This document shows, piece by piece, positions 7,621 through 10,768 of a DNA stretch of 10,768 nt. The DNA comes from an uncultured Synergistia bacterium (GTDB lineage: Bacteria; Eremiobacterota; SpSt-956; JAKJGF01): contig CALARM010001211.1 in assembly GCA_937888925.1 (NCBI GenBank), positions 1-10,768 of the forward strand, in the 5' to 3' direction. Numbering within the stretch: the first letter of the stretch is position 1; each line of letters starts with the position of its first letter. Both the position numbers and the translations under genes were made by a program. The notes beneath the pieces were generated by a model. It worked only from the letters and a program-made list of their open reading frames with translations. It was not told where the DNA came from and searched no databases.

Positions 7621-8544
7621 ATGACAGAATCATATAAGATAACTCAAAAACAAATAATATTAAGCATAAAATCGTTTTTAGAGGATTTTGATAATTTAGC
7701 ATCATCAAGTAATTTAAGAGTCAATTTAGAGAAATTACAAAGAGTTACTTTTTTATATCGTTGTTTATTATCAGATTTTATTGATAAAAATCATGTATCT
7801 TTTAATGAAAATCATAAACATCTTGTATCTGTTTTTAAATGCAATATTGATAGTATAGTAAATAGATTTCAACTGTTATTAGAAAATATTAACAAAGGGA
7901 ATAAAATTTTATCGCCACGCTCTAATCTTATGAAATATAACACAATAGACATAAAAGAAATATATAAAAAAAAATTTAATTCATTCTTTTTTTATATTAT
8001 AGATGATTTCTTTTATGATAGTATTGTTAAATTAGCTCATGTAATAGAGATTATACAGAAAATCCCATTAATATCAATAGAAGAGCTAAACATTAAACAT
8101 AATTATTTAGATTTATTAGATAATTTTATAATATTTTTAGAGGATTATATAAATATTATAAAAAGATTTGAAAATAACATAGTTAGTATAAAAAATAATA
8201 TTTTGAATAATACAGATTTGACTCAGGAAGAACGTAATTATTTGAATAATTATTATTTGTCACCTATTCAGTTAAAAAGTATAGATATAAATGATGTAAC
8301 AATTAATTTGGAAACAAAATTGTTAATCGACAATAAAGAAGTATTAATAAAGGAAATTAATTATACTGAAATTTTCCATCTTTCTCCTGAAAATCGCATA
8401 ATAGGTATAAGAGATAAATTAAAAATAGCTATAAATTTTGTTAATAATTTAGATAAATATCAAAATTTATTAATCATTGAAAATAAAAATCTTATATTAA
8501 ATAATCCTGATGTTAGTAGTATAGAGATAACCGAAAAGAAATAA
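7621..8544 (+). CDS. Unrecognised helical protein, strongly A+T-rich gene
   Basis: The product has 307 residues, and I recognise no family. It is rich in Ile, Asn, Lys and Leu, with predicted helices over most of its length (for example 8-60 and 105-190), no signal peptide and no obvious membrane segment. A hydrophobic, aromatic patch (KKFNSFFFYIIDDFFYDSIV, about 117-136) lies in the middle. A more mixed, possibly beta-containing part follows at about 205-250 (LSPIQLKSIDINDVTINLET). No Cys/His metal cluster or nucleotide-binding motif is visible. An in-frame TGA at 7615 limits the start to ATG 7621 or later. The only purine-rich ribosome-like sequence (AAGGG, about 7598-7602) is too far upstream, so translation initiation is unusual or weak. 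It follows the TIR-like gene by 176 bp on the same strand and is the most A+T-rich gene here. It may be cargo or a partner of the TIR-like protein, which is speculation. Confidence 0.75.
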   Translation: MTESYKITQKQIILSIKSFLEDFDNLASSSNLRVNLEKLQRVTFLYRCLLSDFIDKNHVSFNENHKHLVSVFKCNIDSIVNRFQLLLENINKGNKILSPRSNLMKYNTIDIKEIYKKKFNSFFFYIIDDFFYDSIVKLAHVIEIIQKIPLISIEELNIKHNYLDLLDNFIIFLEDYINIIKRFENNIVSIKNNILNNTDLTQEERNYLNNYYLSPIQLKSIDINDVTINLETKLLIDNKEVLIKEINYTEIFHLSPENRIIGIRDKLKIAINFVNNLDKYQNLLIIENKNLILNNPDVSSIEITEKK

Positions 8545-8577
8545 TAAATATAGTCTTATGCCTCTATTCATTTAAAA

Positions 8578-8600
8578 GTAAAAATAGAAACTATTTTCAC
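8578..8600. terminator. A+T-rich hairpin between convergent genes, possible bidirectional terminator
   Basis: The arms GTaAAAATAG and CTATTTTcAC flank a three-base loop AAA (8588-8590), giving nine pairs and one mismatch. It lies in the 77-bp gap between the stops at 8544 (plus strand) and 8622 (minus strand), where a shared terminator is expected. The stem has little G+C, so it would be weak as an intrinsic terminator. A T-run follows on the plus strand at 8610-8614. Confidence 0.45.
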
Positions 8601-8621
8601 AAACAACCCTTTTTGATAATT

Positions 8622-9734
8622 TTATATAACCACTTCAGGGAATCTCTTTTTAAATTCTGCTATATAGAGACTGGCTTTTATTTCAGGTAAAGATATAAAT
8701 TTTCCGGCAGGTGAGTTATCTACATCTAAAATTACTCTATATAGATCATCAGGTCTTAAAGTCATAAGTTTTTTTATTGTTTCTTCCGGTTTTATATCAT
8801 TTTTCTTTTCTTCTTCCCATTTTTTTACTGTATTATTAAAATTATTTTTTGCCGGTAGAGCTGCACATGTAACTTTGTGTATTGAATTATTATTTTTTCT
8901 TACTTCTTTATCACAGGATGCAAGGAAATATTTTTCCCGGCTTTTTATATTTTTTTCTTTCATAGCAAGAGTTATTCTATTAATAATAGTTGTAACTTCT
9001 TCCTGGTTAAAACCTTTTTTCAGGAGAAGATCCTTTCCTTCTATTATATTTTTTTCGGAAAGTTTATCATAAGATGGATTAATCTGTGGAGCTGGAGCAG
9101 AATTATTTAAAACACTTCCCAGGGAAGTAAAATCATTTTTTCCTATGGAGGCCTGGCCACCGGCCAGTAAATTAACAGCAGTGTTATTCATATTATTTAC
9201 TTTAGATGATACCTGATTATTTTCTATTATAGATTCGCTATTAAGAGAAGATTTTATAGTAATTTCCTCTGATTGCTTTTCTTCTTCTGGAGAATTTAAA
9301 GAAGAATCCAGATCCTCTTCTTGATGATCTTCTTCTTGAAATAGATTTTCTTGATTTGATAGCAAATTACTATCTAATTTTTCCTGATTAGATGTTAAAT
9401 TCATATCGGAGGCCTCATTATTAGATATGGAAGTACTATCTAAAATTATTGTAATCAGACTTCCTTCACCTTTCACATGAGATTTAATAGACCTGATAAA
9501 ATTCTTTTTTTCTAATTTGTTTACTGCTCTTACAATATTAGGTTGACATATACCAGTCTTACCGGCTAAATACCTGGTAGAAAGTTCTTTTGTTAAAGTT
9601 AACCTTGTATCCTGGAAAAGAAATATTTCATCTGCTATTGTATCCATAATTTTATACTGATTTCCTTTCAATTCCTTTCTCATTCTTTTCTTTAAACTAA
9701 ATACTACAGGGGCAAATTGATAATTAATACTCAT
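8622..9734 (-). CDS. Replication initiator-like protein with winged-helix N-terminus (phage replication protein O type)
   Basis: The product has 370 residues in three parts. An N-terminal winged helix (about 8-98) has the pattern of phage O-type and plasmid initiators: LKGNQYKIMDTIADE, then a recognition helix in TGICQPNIVRAVNKLEKKNFI (60-80) and a basic wing (RSIKSHVKGEG). A long acidic Ser/Asn/Glu-rich linker (about 100-225) has repeated SNQE and EEE stretches and looks unstructured. A C-terminal helical domain (about 226-370) includes NIKSREKYFLASCDKEVRK, similar in style to DnaD- or O-type helicase-loading regions. The start ATG at 9734 has AGGAG (complement of 9745-9749) 10 bases upstream. 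The upstream gap holds TACCACTTTT repeats, as expected for an initiator and its own origin. It is convergent with the gene at 7621. Assignment as an initiator rests on the winged-helix pattern and context; a plain regulator is the alternative. Confidence 0.72.
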   Translation of the reverse strand: MSINYQFAPVVFSLKKRMRKELKGNQYKIMDTIADEIFLFQDTRLTLTKELSTRYLAGKTGICQPNIVRAVNKLEKKNFIRSIKSHVKGEGSLITIILDSTSISNNEASDMNLTSNQEKLDSNLLSNQENLFQEEDHQEEDLDSSLNSPEEEKQSEEITIKSSLNSESIIENNQVSSKVNNMNNTAVNLLAGGQASIGKNDFTSLGSVLNNSAPAPQINPSYDKLSEKNIIEGKDLLLKKGFNQEEVTTIINRITLAMKEKNIKSREKYFLASCDKEVRKNNNSIHKVTCAALPAKNNFNNTVKKWEEEKKNDIKPEETIKKLMTLRPDDLYRVILDVDNSPAGKFISLPEIKASLYIAEFKKRFPEVVI

Positions 9735-9770
9735 TATTACACTTCTCCTTTACAAAATATATACAGAAGT

Positions 9771-9799
9771 GTTATAATTGGCTTGCCAGAGGTACCACT
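9771..9799 (-). promoter_or_regulatory. Possible rep promoter overlapped by the first iteron
   Basis: On the minus strand TATAAC (9776-9771) could be a -10 element, 37 bases before the rep-like start. Seventeen bases upstream the -35 position (9799-9794, AGTGGT) falls inside the first iteron (9793-9802), so initiator binding could repress its own gene. The -10 is also within GTTATAAT (9771-9778), one base from the GTTATAAC palindrome near the HTH gene. The -35 match is weak. Confidence 0.35.
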
Positions 9800-10005
9800 T
9801 TTCGGAGGGGTACTTCAACCATTTATACCACTTTTATTATTTCTTCGTTATTATTTAATTCAATAATAACTTTCCTTCATGTTCTATTTTTAAATTTATT
9901 TCCCTTTTTATAAGCAATTTTTTTTCTACTATAGGTATTTTTACGGATAATATTTTCCCGTTTTCCTGAAAAAAACAAATTTCAAGATAATTGTATACCA
10001 CTTTT
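9793..10005 (+). repeat. Three direct copies of TACCACTTTT (iteron candidates)
   Basis: Exact copies lie at 9793-9802, 9826-9835 and 9996-10005. The second and third share the longer TATACCACTTTT. The spacing is irregular (33 and 170 bases), unlike tightly phased iterons. A degenerate form, TTAACTTTTAAA, follows at about 10012-10023. On the opposite strand the unit reads AAAAGTGGTA. One-mismatch relatives AAAGCGGTA occur at 4833-4841 and 10711-10719. Confidence 0.6.
9847..9870. repeat. Perfect 9-bp inverted repeat with 6-base loop
   Basis: GTTATTATT (9847-9855) and AATAATAAC (9862-9870) are exact inverted complements around TAATTC. It sits 11 bases to the right of the second iteron. It could extrude as a hairpin, or serve as a dimer binding site or a melting site in the candidate origin. 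It lacks the G+C content of an intrinsic terminator. Confidence 0.6.
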
Positions 10006-10147
10006 AAAAGCTTTAACTTTTAAATAATTTATGGCTGTTTTTTACATTAATCGTTTCCGTACCCTATTTAGATCGAAATATACAATTTAAATTAAACAGG
10101 ATTTTTATAAAAATGTATAGAAAGTATATTTTTAAGAGGTGATATTA

Positions 10148-10573
10148 ATGAAAAAATTATATTTTACGTTATTACTATATTTATTCATGTTATTATTTAT
10201 AACATCTTGTTGTTGCATAGGAAACCCTTCAAGTGATACATCTAGTGTTTCTTCTACTGTAACTTCAAGTGATACATCTAGTGTTTCTTCTATTTCAATA
10301 GGAGATGAAAAAATATTACAATGTGATATACAAAATGAATATGGTCTTGTTTTTAAAAATATTTTTGATCTTAAAGAATTGGAAAAATGTGCTAAAGCTA
10401 ATGATAAAGAAGGATTAGAAGAGATGATTACTGATGGTAGTATTATAGTATGTAAGGATAACCCTAAAGTAAGGGTATTAGATAAAATTTCAGATACGTA
10501 TATTGAAGTTCGCATTTTAGAAGGAAATCATAAAAATGAAAAAGGATATACATATTCTTTTTATTTAAAATAG
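10148..10573 (+). CDS. Small lipoprotein with C-terminal SH3-like domain
   Basis: The product has 141 residues. Seen: a lipoprotein signal (MKKLYFTLLLYLFMLLFITS) with lipobox ITSC, cysteine 21 being the expected acylated residue, followed by two more cysteines (22, 23). A Ser/Thr linker holds a 12-residue unit, SSDTSSVSS plus three residues, present twice (28-36 and 40-48). The C-terminal part (about 52-141) has ALANDDEG-like helix text (CAKANDKEGLEEMITDG), then KVRVLDK, IEVRILEG and KGYTYSFYLK, the strand pattern of SH3-like domains. It is likely anchored on the outer face of a membrane. ATG 10148 is chosen over GTG 10139 because AAGAGGTG (10134-10141) is placed correctly for it. It is divergent from the rep-like gene and is probably accessory cargo; its role is unknown. 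Confidence 0.82.
   Translation: MKKLYFTLLLYLFMLLFITSCCCIGNPSSDTSSVSSTVTSSDTSSVSSISIGDEKILQCDIQNEYGLVFKNIFDLKELEKCAKANDKEGLEEMITDGSIIVCKDNPKVRVLDKISDTYIEVRILEGNHKNEKGYTYSFYLK
10227..10292 (+). repeat. Tandem 36-bp repeat inside the lipoprotein linker
   Basis: Thirty identical bases occur at 10227-10256 and 10263-10292, a period of 36 bases (12 codons). They encode the repeated SSDTSSVSS linker. The absence of silent differences indicates a recent duplication or a copy-number-variable tract. Confidence 0.9.
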
Positions 10574-10673
10574 CAAATTATAGTAATTATTTATATATAG
10601 CTTATATTTCATCTCACTTTTTTAGTAATTTTTTCTGTAAGCAGCAGAATGTATAATTATATAATATATCTAC

Positions 10674-10732
10674 ATGCAAGCAGGAAGCTCTAGAATGAAT
10701 TCTTTTATATAAAGCGGTATAAGTTTACCCTT
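10674..10732 (+). repeat. Right copy of an imperfect direct repeat (partner 5069-5116)
   Basis: It has ATGCAAGCAG (10674-10683), TTCTTTTATATAAAG (10700-10714) and TTTACCCT (10724-10731) in the same order as the left copy. It also contains AAAGCGGTATA (10711-10721), a one-mismatch, inverted relative of the TACCACTTTT unit. The rest of 10574-10768 shows only A+T-rich palindromes such as TATAATTATA (10652-10661) and no gene. Confidence 0.45.
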
Positions 10733-10768
10733 GATTATTTCTAGAAGCATTTTTACGTATATATTTAT

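Larger units (their letters stand above)
9735..10147. other. A+T-rich intergenic region, candidate iteron-type replication origin
   Basis: These 413 bases between the divergent rep-like and lipoprotein genes contain no gene. They hold three direct copies of TACCACTTTT, a perfect 9-bp inverted repeat, homopolymeric A and T runs that would melt easily, and the upstream region of both genes. This layout (initiator gene, iterons, A+T-rich DNA) is that of iteron plasmid origins. I see no clear DnaA box. The lipoprotein promoter probably lies at 10085-10130 (TATAAA at 10106-10111), but its -35 is poor. Confidence 0.5.

Noticed and set aside
8622..8640. Iteron-like AAGTGGTTATA at the end of the rep-like gene
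   Set aside because: It needs an inserted base to match the AAAAGTGGTATA unit and is part of the coding end; probably chance.
9793..10005. CRISPR array
   Set aside because: Repeats are only 10-12 bases, unevenly spaced, and no cas genes are present.
10132..10515. Minus-strand open frame opposite the lipoprotein
   Set aside because: The lipoprotein has a strong ribosome site, lipobox and SH3-like pattern; the antisense frame has none of these.

Overview
The window comes from a low-GC bacterium and looks like a plasmid, or an integrated plasmid-like element, next to a defence-type operon. The species cannot be fixed from the sequence. A+T-rich codon use, strong GGAGG/AGGTG-type ribosome sites and a classical lipoprotein would fit a low-GC spirochaete or a Firmicute, but no marker gene decides it. 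No tRNA, rRNA, CRISPR array, transposase or integrase is visible.

Left part (1-4522, minus strand): a two-gene operon reads leftward. A 1145-residue SNF2-type helicase with a C-terminal DUF3883 (predicted nuclease-like) domain comes first. After 42 bp follows an AAA/ABC-type ATPase whose 3' end lies outside the window. Helicases of this DUF3883 type are found in archaeal and bacterial defence islands and are related to the DISARM helicase DrmD. The rest of any such system would lie to the left.

Junction (4523-5297): a mostly non-coding stretch holds possible divergent promoters, a short C-rich block, a small ORF or gene remnant ending in KPWWKFW, and an imperfect sequence element that recurs near the right end of the window.

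Right part (5298-10573), visibly more A+T rich: an HTH/coiled-coil DNA-binding protein (candidate single-protein partition factor or KfrA-like regulator), a TIR-like protein (candidate NAD-consuming or nucleotide-sensing defence effector), an unrecognised helical protein, a convergently oriented replication-initiator-like winged-helix protein, and a small lipoprotein with an SH3-like domain. The region upstream of the rep-like gene carries three TACCACTTTT repeats and a perfect 9-bp inverted repeat, as expected for an iteron-type origin.

How it fits together: the rep-like gene with its repeats, and the HTH/coiled-coil gene with its TGTTATAACA palindromes, look like a replication and maintenance backbone. 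The TIR-like and unknown genes sit between them as cargo. The most unusual signals are the aromatic tail (KPWWKFW or KPWYKRLW) encoded at three places, the palindromes in and around the HTH gene, and a collinear imperfect direct repeat bracketing the whole rep/partition/TIR segment.
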